Positions 33,382-44,740 of a stretch of DNA of 64,000 nucleotides are shown piece after piece. Positions within the stretch are counted from its first letter, which is position 1; the number at the start of each line of letters is the position of its first letter. The position numbers and the translations under genes were made by a program. This DNA is from Chrysoperla carnea (taxonomy: Eukaryota > Arthropoda > Insecta > Neuroptera > Chrysopidae): assembly GCF_905475395.1 (NCBI RefSeq), contig NC_058341.1:68269501-68333500 (forward strand), in the 5' to 3' direction. The notes beneath the pieces were generated by a model. The model had not been told where the DNA came from and searched no databases. It saw only the letters and a list, made by a program, of their open reading frames with translations.

Positions 33382-34152
33382 AATATAGTGCGAACGATTT
33401 TTTTTTTCAAACGCTGATTATGAGCCGAAACATTGCAACAAAAAAAAAAAAAAAAAAAAAAAGCAACAAAATCGAAAAATTCCAGACTTGCATCATTACA
33501 ATATAAATTCCCAATGTTTTTAAAGTTTAAGAAAAAAAATACCGTATTCAAAACCTGAAAAAAATTGTTGTGCCTTTTAATGATGTTTTGAATTTTTCCG
33601 AGTTTTTTGGATTTTTGTTTTGCAATGTTTCGGCTCATAATCAGGTTTTGAAAAAAAAATCGTTCACATTATCCGAAAGTAAATACAAAAATCTGCAATC
33701 AAAATCAAAAAAGTTAATGTTCGATGATTTGCCTGAACTGTACGAGCTGTTGAAATTTTTCAGAAATTTCATCCTTTTTTTGGATTATAAGTTTCATCTT
33801 TTTCCAGAATTTCAACTCAATTCCTCAATATTTCGAAAAGTTAACAGAGGAAGTTGAAAACGTAAGGCTACAACGGTTTTCTTGAGATTTTGAGGCTATT
33901 TTGCTGAGGGTTCAATAACAGGGAAGGTCGATGCAGAAACTCTTAACAATTTTCTTTATTCGTCTCAATCCGATCAATAGCAGCAGAGATATTCAAGAAA
34001 ACGTCAACCAACTAATTTGGTAGAGATAAAACCGCGTGAAAAAGTGCGCGTATCGTTCCGGAACCAGAAAACTCCTTTTCTGAATTTTTTTACTATACAA
34101 AAGAAACCTGTTTAAAAAATTTAGCCATCAAAACCCGCTAGATTTATTCAAC

Positions 34153-35564
34153 TATTAGCCATATTTCAAAGAATTTTTGTTCTTCAATTTTGGTTTGTAT
34201 AATTTTTTTGTATTATTCATATTTCCGGAGAGATTTATATTTCAGTTCTTTAGACATAAAAGATCCACCCACGCCAAGTCCATACTAGTCCATACGTCAG
34301 CATGGATTGGTCAAATCAAATGTTAAAAATTTCTAATCTAATTAATGAAATTTATTCGATTTATTGAGAATTGTTTTAGTTCCCAATCTATAACACACAT
34401 GTCATGTGATATTGTGTTATTACTTTTAATTTTCGTGGTTTCCATTTCTTTCACGACTAACCCATTTATGTTTTGTACCAACATAATAGATGACGTCACG
34501 ACCCATGTTATTTGAACTTTGTGGTTATATTTAAGTCTGTTAGTAGTACCTCTGTGGTATAAAGTGTCGTCATACGGAAGTATTGTGTGTGAAAATTTTA
34601 TATACTATGAATTATTTTTGGTTTACCTCTATGTTAACTTTTATGAAGAAAAATTGAACTACATATTATATTCGTCATGTAAAAAAAAAACGGAAACTTT
34701 TTAAATAATAATTTTTTATTAGTCAGCACTTCCCGATATATGCCGAAGGCTTAAAACTCAACGCTTAAAAAGTTTTAACTTTTAACATTCATATTTTCTT
34801 AAAGAGTGTGAATGAAAGAAACCGGTTAAAAGTGTGTCCAATACGTTAATTTAAAAAAAAAGGATTCTGTTACACTTACACGGTCATAATCAAACATTTA
34901 TTTTCTCAAAAATTAAAGTTACGTAATTTTGTCTTCTTGACATTTTTAAATCTCTTTACATAAATTGGTATCGAGATTGGGATAATAAACTGATATATGG
35001 CACTGGAATACATATATACGTCATGATTTTTGATTTTTTTTTTATAAAAACCATGTTGGGGTCACCAATTTATAGGTGTTAGTCAATGATATTATGTTCG
35101 GATTTATTTGATTCTTTATTTATAACGAACGTAATATTAACTAAATGATTACATTTAAATCACTTTATTTTCGTTTATTAACAAAGTTTAGTGAATTAAA
35201 TCACTTTTTAGATTGAAATCTGAATGATAAATAATTTTGTGCGCACTGTTCTGTAACCGACGCGACTTTCAAACAGTGCTACCAATTTGTGTTGGTGAAT
35301 TATCCCCACAGCACAGCACGGTTCAAAGATAAATTTTACATCAATTTGTAACATTCAGTGCATCGTGCAGAGCACCGTGTTCGAATTATGCTGCCAGAAT
35401 AATGCTGTCAAAAGTTTCGTCATTCATCGGAAGAACGCCAGTAAAAAACAGCTAAAAGGGAGTGTGAAACTACATTTTGCAACCAAAAAAAGTTGTGTTA
35501 CCTCTGTAATACATGAAAATATTTTTCACCAGTTAAGGTAGCAAAACTTAATAAAAACATAAGA
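34153..35564. other. Unassigned DNA
   Basis: No gene recognised. An ATG-started frame near 34519 is not supported by anything else. About 35215-35420 is slightly richer in GC, without a pattern I can name. Confidence 0.4.
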
Positions 35565-35775
35565 ACCTATCACTAGTTGAAGCTACCTACAAATTTTCAT
35601 TTCTCTATCTTTTATATTTTTAGAGAAAATGACACCAAAGTTTTGCCGTATTGCCCCCTCACGAGAAAACAATGATGTTTACGAAAATTGGTTTCAAACT
35701 AATGTTTTTTATTTTTTTATAAAAAACATTTTTTACATATAAACTTTTGTTCTAGCTTTAATGGTTTAACATAAG
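35565..35775 (+). repeat. Dispersed ~660-bp repeat, copy H (fragment)
   Basis: It keeps CACTAGTTGAAGCTACCTAC, AACAATGATGTTTACGAAAA and CTTTTGTTCTAGCTTTAATG, then loses similarity. Confidence 0.65.
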
Positions 35776-36595
35776 CAAAACTCAAAATTTTAATATTTCT
35801 GAAAACCATGTAAATTTTTCAAGAATTTTATCTCAAAAACTATTAGACATACGGAGATGTGGGTTGACTTCAATTGTTTCAAATATAATATACTTTCAAA
35901 ATGATAGTAGCAACTATTGTCAAAAGGTGATTGTATTCAATTGAACTGAAATAAATGGAAAAAGGCCGAAAATTTTACAGTTTTTCACGGATTACGCAGG
36001 TAGAACAAATTTTTTTTTTCATTGCAAAACGCAGTTTCACACTTCCCAGGGGGTCTAAGTAACATACCAAAAAAGCAACTTTACATAGCTCTTTTCGATT
36101 TTCGTGTAGAATTTGACTGGCGTAAATCTAGAAACAAAATTGTGGAATAAATATCTTATTTAATAATTATCTTATCTTAGCTTCCCTTACAAATAAACAA
36201 GCAAGGCAAGTGACATAATAGCTTGCAAATTATAATCTCAAACACTGTGTTACGATATTTTTTTTACGGAATCCTAACATTGAAAAAGAAATTTTGTTAC
36301 AAAGTTTCCACTGATGAAAAGAAAAACAAAAGTTAAGAAATAATAATTTTTTGTGAAGATTTCGCGGAAAACCATAATAATGTAGATGTTCGTATGAAAA
36401 TTATATTTTCAAAATTAGAAGAAAGAATAAAAGTTTTTAAATATTAATTCAAAAAGTATATTCTGTGTTATTTTCCTTTTGTATAGTCAATTGTAAATAC
36501 ATCTATGTGCGTAATAGACAACAGTAGGCAAATACATACAAAATTAACCCGTTGTTTAGCCAGTACAGACGAATGCTGAAGACAAATAATAAATA
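35776..36595. other. Unassigned DNA
   Basis: No gene or repeat recognised. Confidence 0.4.
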
Positions 36596-36810
36596 ATAAA
36601 ATTTTCTGCATCGACCTTGCTAGCTATCAAACCGCCCTAAACCATAGCAAAATAACCTCAAAATCTCAAGAAAACCGCTGAAATCTCATAAGTTCTACTG
36701 ATAACTTTTAAAAAATGGTGGAATTGAGTTGAAATTCTGGAAAAAGATGTAACTTATGATAATAAAAAAGGGTGATAAATTAGCTCGATACATTTCCTCA
36801 AATAATAAAA
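36596..36810 (+). repeat. Fragment of the GTTGGGTAAAT foldback family
   Basis: Nearly identical to 32370-32585, from AAAATTTTCTGCATCGACCT to ATTAGCTCGATACATT, without either terminus. Confidence 0.85.
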
Positions 36811-36959
36811 GACGTAATATTATTACCAGTATCGCAATTACTTATTGAATAAGAAAATTATTGTAGTTGTTGATAAATAATAGCAAATACATCTTTTTTA
36901 AATGTTTTCTTCTATTCATACATAAAAAAAATTCTAATTTGCCTCAGTAAAGAAGTGAC

Positions 36960-37265
36960 CCGTATGGCTGGAAGAGATGGTTAAATGGGCTTAAGCAAAA
37001 AAGTTGCCCTGGAGTCGGTCTGATGCGACCCTTGAGATACACAGGAATAACTTCTCAGTATAGTAGAGAGTTAGTAAGAAATAAAATAAATAATTTACGC
37101 AATTTAATAAAATAAAATATTATACGGCTCGACCGAATGTTATGAAATTCTTTTCGGATCATATGGCCGTTAATAAGCTTCGATCAACACCTCAAAGAAA
37201 CCAATGTCATTTTTTATTCGCGCGATATCGATCAGGAAAAAAATGACCCCGAACGTACGTACATG
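36960..37265 (-). repeat. Repeat S, copy 2
   Basis: The reverse complement is collinear with 21228-21720: ATCGATATCGCGCGAA, AAAGAATTTCATAACATTCG and TCTCAAGGGTCGCATCAG. It has one subrepeat where copy 1 has two. Confidence 0.72.
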
Positions 37266-37384
37266 TACACACACATACTCCTTTTCTAAATTATTTCGAA
37301 AATCGGACTCATTACAATAACTTCCAATGTTGGGAAGTTAAAAATTAGTATACCATTAGAATGGAGAAAATAAAGTGTTATTCA

Positions 37385-37722
37385 GAAGCTCTCACGGCCA
37401 CAAAATTTTGTATCGGATAGTTTTCGAGCTACGTTCTTTCAAAGCTACATATATATTATAGTTATATAGCTCGTAGCGCGCAAGCTTTGGTGGCCGTGAG
37501 AGCCACTGATCCAAGCAATCCCAAGAAAATTTTGAAGAATTTTTGAAGGTTTCAAATTTTTTACAGAAAGTCATTGTCCTGGTCAACCCGTTGCGCGAAA
37601 ACTACTCGTTAAAAAGTTTGGTGGCAGGGAGAAATTTTGATCAGAACGATCTGAGGAACATTTTGGGGTGGTTTGAAAAAGTTTCTCAGAAAGTCATTTT
37701 TCTATCTAAAATTGCGGGGTCT
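37385..37722 (+). repeat. Fragment of the CCCCGCAATATT element family
   Basis: It shares GGTGGCCGTGAGAGC, AAACTACTCGTTAAAAAGTT, GAACATTTTGGGGTG and ATTGCGGGGTCTTT with 51500-52006. The left end is missing. GCTCTCACGGCCAC and GTGGCCGTGAGAGC (37389, 37490) form an internal hairpin. Confidence 0.7.
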
Positions 37723-38034
37723 TTTAAATTCAACATTGTATATTATCAAAAATATTTCTTTTAAAAAATAATAAACTAATTTCCTTTTTTCTTTTAGGTA
37801 AGTACATTCAAGCTAATTTCAATATGTTAGACAAAACAAAAGTCGTAAGTATATACCTAATCTTTGCTCATTTTTTTGAAAACACATAATTTTTAATACT
37901 GAATATTGTCTGTAGTTATATGAAAAGACGAGATCGAAAGACGTCGTTGCAATAAAAAGATAATTCAAATGGAGTATCTCTGACGTATAAAGTTACTGTA
38001 TTATGAAACATCATGAAAATTATTAATTAAATTA

Positions 38035-38107
38035 ATGGCGGAGATCGAACCCGCTATCTTAGGTATACCACGCACGGAATTGATTACGCTATAACCAACA
38101 GAGCCCG
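38035..38107 (-). repeat. tRNA-like SINE head fragment
   Basis: On the minus strand, GGCTCTGTTGGTTATAGCGT followed by a B-box-like GGGTTCGATCTCC is related to the head of the family-2 SINE (8268-8560). There is no cloverleaf good enough to call a tRNA gene. Confidence 0.6.
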
Positions 38108-38164
38108 TAGGATGGCGGTATTATAATACTATTAAATATTGTGAATACAAAATAAAAGTTGTAT

Positions 38165-38490
38165 GATAAAAATAAAACTTTTAACAAAATCAAAACCGAC
38201 TTCAAAAGAAAAACTTTTACAAAAAACAAATTAATATGCACTAAAAAGTAAAAAAATAACGATAATATAATGTAGTTTAAATTATTGTTATTTTTTGAGT
38301 CGGTTTCAGTCAAGGAAACAACTCTAGCAGAACAGTTTGCAACATTAACTTGGCTGACACCGGCTCCAAAAGTAACAATAATTTTAACTACATTATATTA
38401 TCGTTATTTTTTTTACTTTTTAGTGCACATTAATTTGTTTTGGGAAAGTTTTTCTTTATAAGTCGGTTTTCTTTTTGGTAAAAGTTTTTT
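38165..38490. mobile_element. Foldback element with AACCGACTTC ends
   Basis: AAAACCGACTTCAAAAG and the following ~120 bp (AATATGCACTAAAAAGTAAA, then ACGATAATATAATGTAG) are inverted at 38390-38480 (CTACATTATATTATCGTTAT, ending TAAGTCGGTTTT). The loop holds GTCGGTTTCAGTCAAGG and CTTGGCTGACACCGGC, itself an imperfect inverted pair. Confidence 0.75.
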
Positions 38491-38825
38491 TTATTTATTT
38501 TGTGATTTTTAGTGAATCTGAAGTACACTAACTAATTTCTCAGTAAAAAAAGAATCATCGTAATCGGTTGGCGTGATATAGAGTTATTCGTCCTCTTGTC
38601 GTGCATACTTATTGACAATTTAAGACTTTTATGGTTTTCTTATGGATGCCGTTGTCAGAACTGGACCAAAATGATATGGAACCACAGGGAAAGCACCAGG
38701 TTTCAAATAGATAAAAAATCTTCAAAGAATCGGTTCACCCAGTCGAAAGTTCTGAAGTAACAAACATAAAAAAAAATACAGTCGAATTGATAACCTCCTG
38801 TTTTTTGTTTGGAGTCGGTTAAAAA
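38491..38825. repeat. Dispersed insect repeat with GAGTCGGTT end
   Basis: It ends TCGAATTGATAACCTCCTG, then TTTGGAGTCGGTTAAAAA. This is the 'AACCGACTTC...GGAGGTTATCAATTCG' signature I know from repeats in several insect genomes. The class is not certain. Confidence 0.5.
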
Positions 38826-40204
38826 TAAAAATGAAACATTATGCCTTTAAGGTTTTTTAAGATAGAGTTTTCAAGGAAAATTGACCTTCTTCCTAACATT
38901 TTTGATCTGACATCAGTAAGCAATTAGTTATTAGTATCAATAAACCGATATTTCGACCTACATTTTTAACTGACTATCAAAATCTTAAACTTTTTTTAAT
39001 TCTGGCCTCAGTGAAGTATATTTTGACTAGCCAAAAATCATTTTTCTTAATTTTGTTAGACTTACAAATACATAAGTATTCATGATTGCCTACATTAAAT
39101 AAAATTGACAACTTGTTTGATTCTTTTCTGTGTAGGCGATTTAATTTACTTACATTTATTTAGTAATACATACTTTTCAATAATTTTTTTCGACAGAATT
39201 CTATTTATACAGAGTGTCTGCTAGCTCGATTCAAAAATTGAAGGAGACCCGTTGAAGAAATTTAAGTGATTACACGATGAGAAATGTGGAGTAACGAATC
39301 ATAGAAGTTATAAAATGTTTTCCAAGAAATTTTAAAAAAAAAGTGTCAATTAATGGTAATGCGAGTTAATATTAACGGACCAAATATCCACGACTATACA
39401 CGATTTCTTGTGTTTATTGGCATATATTTGAAACTGGATAAATTTCATCGAGGAAAATGCTTCAAACGAAAAATGTTAGTTTTAAAGGCACAAATTTAAT
39501 ACCGGCATCGAATTCGATATAAGTTTTCGGGTTCAATTAGACCTCACTCTGATTCATAGCTGACAAACATTAGATGAACGCTTTAAACTAGAAAATTTTC
39601 CTTTATAAATATGTCAAGCATTTCTTGTTTGGAGCATTATTTTGTAAAGTGAATAGTTGAGACAGTAATTGATAGCAAAAATCTTCCTTTTTGCGTGTCT
39701 CTTCATTCAATTTGAACAAAAATGGTCTTTATGGAAAACAAACCACTTCTATTGCATGCATTGGAAATTTGTTTTCGAAGAATAACTAGGTTTATATATA
39801 AATAATAATTATGATACGAAGAAACAATTTTGGATAAAACTTTTCAGACCGTTTTTGCCTAAACCATACGGTTTTCGGAAAATATTTCGAACAAAAATGT
39901 TACCTTTTTAATAAACAACAACTTTCTAATTTAAAGTGTTCATCTATCTGTTACCAATTATGGCGTAGAGTGAGCTTTTCATTGCGCCTGAAAGTCCAGG
40001 TTAAGTTTAATGCCTGCGTTAGATATGCGCCTATACACCCTAGATTTTTTGTTTGAAGCATTTTTATTGATAAAACTTATTTTACGAGTTTCAAGCATAT
40101 GTCAACTTAAAAAAGATTTATTGTATATCCTCGACAAAATGTTTCCCATTGACGAAAAATCACAGGGTAAACTTGAGGGAAAAAGCTTGAAGACTGGTGC
40201 GTTA
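38826..40204. other. Unassigned AT-rich DNA
   Basis: No gene recognised. A plus-strand ATG frame (40010-40210, 66 codons) has no recognised relatives. Confidence 0.4.
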
Positions 40205-40480
40205 CAGTGATTGCATTAATCCTTTTAGTTCGTGAGTTGGGAATAGTGGGGTTATGTTCCCATGGGTTTGCGACTTTAAACTCCGCGGGCGTTCATTCTT
40301 AGAGTGCCGTCACTCTTTGATCCTCAGGTTGGCAATGCCTCTAACGGAGTTGAGTTACCATGTGTTTGTGGGATATTTGGCCCTTAAGTTCAGCGTGTGA
40401 TGGCGCCCAACCAGTGATTGTTGGGTTATCCAAGCGTTTAATGGGTTTGTGTTTCGGCTACTACGAAAAGTATACCTCAT
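40205..40480. other. GC-richer island of unknown origin
   Basis: The GC content is clearly above the surroundings, with blocks such as GCAATGCCTCTAACGGAGTT and GATGGCGCCCAACC. It reads like a piece of a retroelement LTR or 5' UTR, but I cannot place it. Confidence 0.35.
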
Positions 40481-40736
40481 GTTTAATTTATTTCATAAAA
40501 TATTAATTTCTAAATACCGAAAATTTGTGAAAAAATGAATGAAAATGACAATGAAATTTTGTAATTATTTTCGTTATTTAAAGAAAGGGGATATTTGTCA
40601 GGGACATTTGGTCCGGGGGTACTTACACAAGCGACCTAATAAATTTAGCGTGACTTCATTAGGAACAATTTCTTCAAGCATTTACCTTCCCAAAAACGTA
40701 TTAATATTACCAGATTAATACTGGAATGTGCAAAAA

Positions 40737-41310
40737 AACAAGTGAAAACAAATAATTGACTGATACAAAAGTGTTGCATATCAGTGCTTTCAATATTTTT
40801 AATAAATTAGAAAAGTTCAACACAATTATGTGTCTATTATGTTGCCATTTGTTTTCAATTTTCGAAATAATTATTTAGATTTATTTTTTATTTTTTAAGA
40901 ATCTTTCACAATAACACTAGTTGACACTACTTATCTTTTATAATTTAGGAGAAAATGGGTAAACAGTGGTGTTTACGAAAAACTGTTTCACACAAAACTT
41001 GTTTATTTTTCGTACGGAATATAATTAAACTTTTGTCCTATCCTTATCTCAATTGATCAATGTTTCTATTGACAATTGCTCATTTACGAACTAAAACTCA
41101 CTTGTTACGTCCTAAACACGCTTATTTATTTATTAGAGCACGCAAATTTAGTTTTGTTTTTGAGTGATTGTGTTTACCAGTGGACAGGCGTACAGACAGA
41201 CAATCGTACAAACGGACGGACGAACAACAGGAATTTGAATGTTAATAGGGCGCTATCTCAACCTCTGTACATTTTTGGACCTTAGTAAACTTTAATTTTT
41301 GTATCGAATT
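40737..41310 (+). repeat. Dispersed ~660-bp repeat, copy I
   Basis: It starts AACAAGTGAAAACAAATAAT. It keeps AAACAGTGGTGTTTACGAAA, TTACGAACTAAAACTCAC and a degenerate microsatellite AACGGACGGACGAACAAC, then diverges. Confidence 0.75.
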
Positions 41311-41735
41311 ACCAGACACCGTATAAAGAAATAATTAATTTTTGTAAGATTTGTGAATATATTTTAGCTTTCTTTTTTTTTTCTTTTTTTTAATAAAATA
41401 ACTCTGTCAGTGAAAAGCTTTTATCGTTAATTTATCATCAATATTTGTGTCCTATTTTGTGACATACTTTAAAATGTGAGTTTATATAACAAAGAGATTT
41501 TATTTTTATTTTATAACCCAGTTTCATAAATAGTACGTGAGTTTATAGTTTGTTTTTCAATAAATAAAATGCATTTTTAAAGAAGTTGACTTAAGGAAAC
41601 TATCAATTCTCTAACAGACAACCATATAAGAATAGTTTTAACTGTCTTCTATGCAAATGAAGTTTCGAAAATACAAAGAGGTTCGAGTTTAAATCGTTCG
41701 TAATTTGCACAATATTTTCTTATTTTGTTGAAAAG

Positions 41736-44001
41736 ATCTACAGCGTTTCTACTTAAGTTGGCTGCATATGGAAAACTTTTGTATTTTCAGGTATACGAAA
41801 AAAAATTATTCTTTATAAAAATCTCTGTTTTCAAAAATATTAACATTCAGCTATTCACTTTTGACATCGAATGTAAAGGATGTCCACAAATTGAAAAAAT
41901 TCGACAGGAATGTTAATGGTCGTTTAGAAATGTAGACCATTTTGAACAGATACTAAGGAAAATGGTTCAAGAAATCCCTGTCGAGATATTTGAGAGTATT
42001 TTTAAACAATTTTTAAAAGGACAGTTACATGTATGGTACACGAATGTGAATACGTTGAGGCAAAAATGAACTGTTTAGGAATGAATTTTTAACGATGGGA
42101 ATGTTTTGACCACTTCGATTTTAAAATACCTTGTCTGTTATCCAAATTAACCAGTCATCGTAATTAATATGTTTATTTGCTAATTTGAAACATTTATATC
42201 AAAATAATTAATATAGAACATTTATTTTTCAAACAGTACGTTACAATTATTATTGTTGACGTACGTAAAAATAGTTATCTTCAGTTCGTTTTTGCCTCAA
42301 CGTATTCACCTACGCGTTCCATACATGTAATTTTTCTTTCACAAAATTATTTAAATATACACCCACATATCTCGGCAGTGATTTCTTGAACCGTTTTCCT
42401 TATTATCTGTTCTAAATGATAATAAATAAATTTAAATTTCGAAACGACCATAAACTCCTATCATTCCCATCATTTTTTCCAATTTCTGAACACCCTGTTC
42501 ATTCGATGTCTAAAGTGAATAGCCGAATGTTAATATTTTCGAAAGCAGAGATTTTTATAAAGAATAACTTTTTTGCGAACCTTAAAATAAAAAAGTTTTC
42601 TATTAGTGTGATCAAATAAAAAAAAAATGGCGTCAATTTTTAGATAATTCTGAGTTCGGAGAAAAAAATTGAATTTAGTAGATCATTATGATACAAATTG
42701 AGGAAACTAAAATCTAACATTTTTTGATGGTCGGAAGGGGTCCAAAAAAAATGGTAAAGTGGCCTAATCCTGTCTTTCGCGTCAGACACCGTCGGATTGA
42801 GTTAAAAATAAAAAAGTGTTTAATAAGCTTAGGCGCCGTAAAAAGGCGAAAAGAATGAGCTGCGAATGAACCCGATTGGTCCATCGATGTCCCCACAAAT
42901 TGCAAAAAACCATCGATTTTGCTCGAAATTTCAAAACTTCATAGCTCTTGTTGTTTTTAAGATTCAAAGCTGAGATTTAAATGGATTGTAGCTTTTGTAC
43001 CCATGAAGTATCACACACAATTTCAGCAAGATCGAATGTATACTTTTTGCAAACCGCAGCTGAATGCAAAAAACAGGACTTTTGTAAAATGGCCCTAAAA
43101 AATGGCTATTTTTTTTACGCGAGCATATGCTTCAATAGTTAAAGTAATACCTACTAAAGTGCCAACCTCTCATCTTTAGTAAAAGTTACTAAAATATTAA
43201 TTTTAAATTACTATTATTTTAAATTATAACATTAAAAATAGGATGGGAGTAATGGGAGCAATTATTAAGAGACAGAAGTTATGTGACATTATAGTCTTAA
43301 TAATTGCTCCCATTACTCCCATCCTATTTTTAATGTTATAATTTAAAATAATAGTAATTTAAAATTAATATTTTAGTAACTTTTACTTAAGATGAGAGGT
43401 TGACACTTTAGTAGGTATTACTTTAACTATTGAAGCATATGATCGCGTAAAAAAAATAGCGCGTTACCGCACCCCAACTTTTTTAGGGCCATTTTACAAA
43501 AGCCCTGTTTTTTGCATTTAGCTGCGGTTTGCAAAAAGTATACATTCGATCTTGCTGAAATTGTGTGTGATACTTCATGGGCACAAAAGCTACAATCCAT
43601 TTAAATCTCAGCTCTGAATCTTTAAAACAACAAGAGCTATGAAGTTTTGAAATTTCGAGCAAAATCGATGGTTTTTTGCAATTTGTGGGGACATCGATGG
43701 ACCAATCGGGTTCATTCTCAGCTCATTCTTTTCGCCTTTTTACGGCGCGTAAGCTTATTAAACACTTTTTTATTTTTAACTCAATCCGACGGTGTCTGAC
43801 GCGAAAGACCGGATTAGGCTACTTTACCATTTTTTTTGGACCCCTTCCGACCATCAAAAAATGTTAGATTTTAGTTTCTTCAATTTGTATCATAATGATC
43901 TACTAAATTCAATTTTTTTCTCCGAACTCAGAATTAAATTATTCAAAAAGTTAATTTGATCACAATATATATGTAGCCAACTTAAGTAGACACCTGTAGA
44001 T
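41736..44001. mobile_element. Giant foldback element (arms ~0.67 kb) with a nested foldback
   Basis: The ends ATCTACAGCGTTTCTACTTA and TAAGTAGACACCTGTAGAT are inverted. From 42604 the left arm runs without a break to 43270, and the right arm from 43295 outward is its reverse complement at very high identity, leaving a 24-bp loop (43271-43294). Innermost pairs are GGGAGCAATTATTAAGA and TCTTAATAATTGCTCCC. The left arm is split by another foldback (41770-42600). Frames in the arms occur on both strands and appear to be by-products of the symmetry. Confidence 0.9.
41770..42600. mobile_element. Foldback element nested in the giant palindrome
   Basis: GGAAAACTTTTGTATTTTCA at the left and its diverged complement ending AAAAAAGTTTTC at the right are inverted. 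The arms pair through TTCTTTATAAAAATCTCTG and CAGAGATTTTTATAAAGAA to TGAATACGTTGAGGCAAAAA and TTTTTGCCTCAACGTATTCA. TAT flanks both ends (41767-41769, 42601-42603). Removing it restores agreement with the uninterrupted right arm, which fixes the borders. Confidence 0.85.
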
Positions 44002-44164
44002 GAATGATAATTCGAGTACAAGAAAAGACCCAACACAAATTTTTATTTTATGGATTTTCCAATTAGATCAACTATAACTGCATTCGAAATATGTTGCACT
44101 TTATGATATCGTAATTTATAGGCCAAATTTAGTTTAAGTGAGTCATTTCAGAAAGGCTGAAATT

Positions 44165-44740
44165 TGCATATATGTTAGCCACCGCGTCCTCAATTGTAAA
44201 CCTATTCCGTATTCTAAAAGCGGATACTTTGGCCCAATAGTCTGTCTCAAGTTTGAACTGATTTCAGAAACAGTAGAACCGATTTTAATCGACAGGTATT
44301 AAAAAAAAATAAAGTCTATGTGAGATCATCTGCAATGGTAGTGGAGTGCATTTAATTAGTCCGAAACGATTCATTAGTCGGTTCTGAATCATCAATAAAC
44401 TGATTTCAGAAAGGCTGAAAATCTGATCACAAAAGTCATGTTGTCCGCAATGTAGGTGTGGCTGATAAGTCAGTCCGCAATCAGAAAAAACTTTTTGAAT
44501 CATAGTTTAAATTTTTTTTCTGATTTCGAGCTACCATTGCAGACGATATCATATCGACTATATTTCTTGGAATATCTGTTGATTTAAATCGGTTCTACCC
44601 TTTCTTAAACCAGTACAAACTTGAAATAGATGCAGCATGTTTGGTACTTTATTGAGACCAAAGTCCCCAGCTTTAAAGTACGCAGATCTATTTATTTTAA
44701 TCTGTCGAAATATATGGATACTAATGTAGGCGCTAGCCCA
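44165..44740. mobile_element. Third foldback element, adjacent to the giant palindrome
   Basis: ACTTTGGCCC, TCAAGTTTGAACTG, AGTAGAACCGATTTTAATCG and CATCTGCAATGGTAG occur in order at the left, and as complements in reverse order at the right (CTACCATTGCAGACGA, TTTAAATCGGTTCTAC, AAACTTGA, GACCAAAGT). The arms are clearly more diverged than those of the giant palindrome. Confidence 0.7.

Larger units (their letters stand above)
32271..34152. mobile_element. TA-flanked foldback element with a nested TIR transposon
   Basis: The ends GTTAGATAAATGTAGCGG and CCGCTAGATTTATTCAAC are inverted and flanked by TA, the same family as 12839-13418. The arms pair through TCAAAATCTCAAGAAAACCG and its complement near 33875-33895, up to a centre near 33520 (ATTATGAGCCGAAACATTGC on the left, its complement on the right). 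A separate 724-bp element (32658-33381) sits in the left arm. Confidence 0.82.

Noticed and set aside
33279..33638. 119-codon minus-strand frame with a phenylalanine run
   Set aside because: The run is the poly(A) tract at the foldback centre; the frame crosses a transposon border.
42714..42967. Open frames repeated at 43676-43867
   Set aside because: They are mirror images created by the palindrome arms. Neither strand resembles a known protein.
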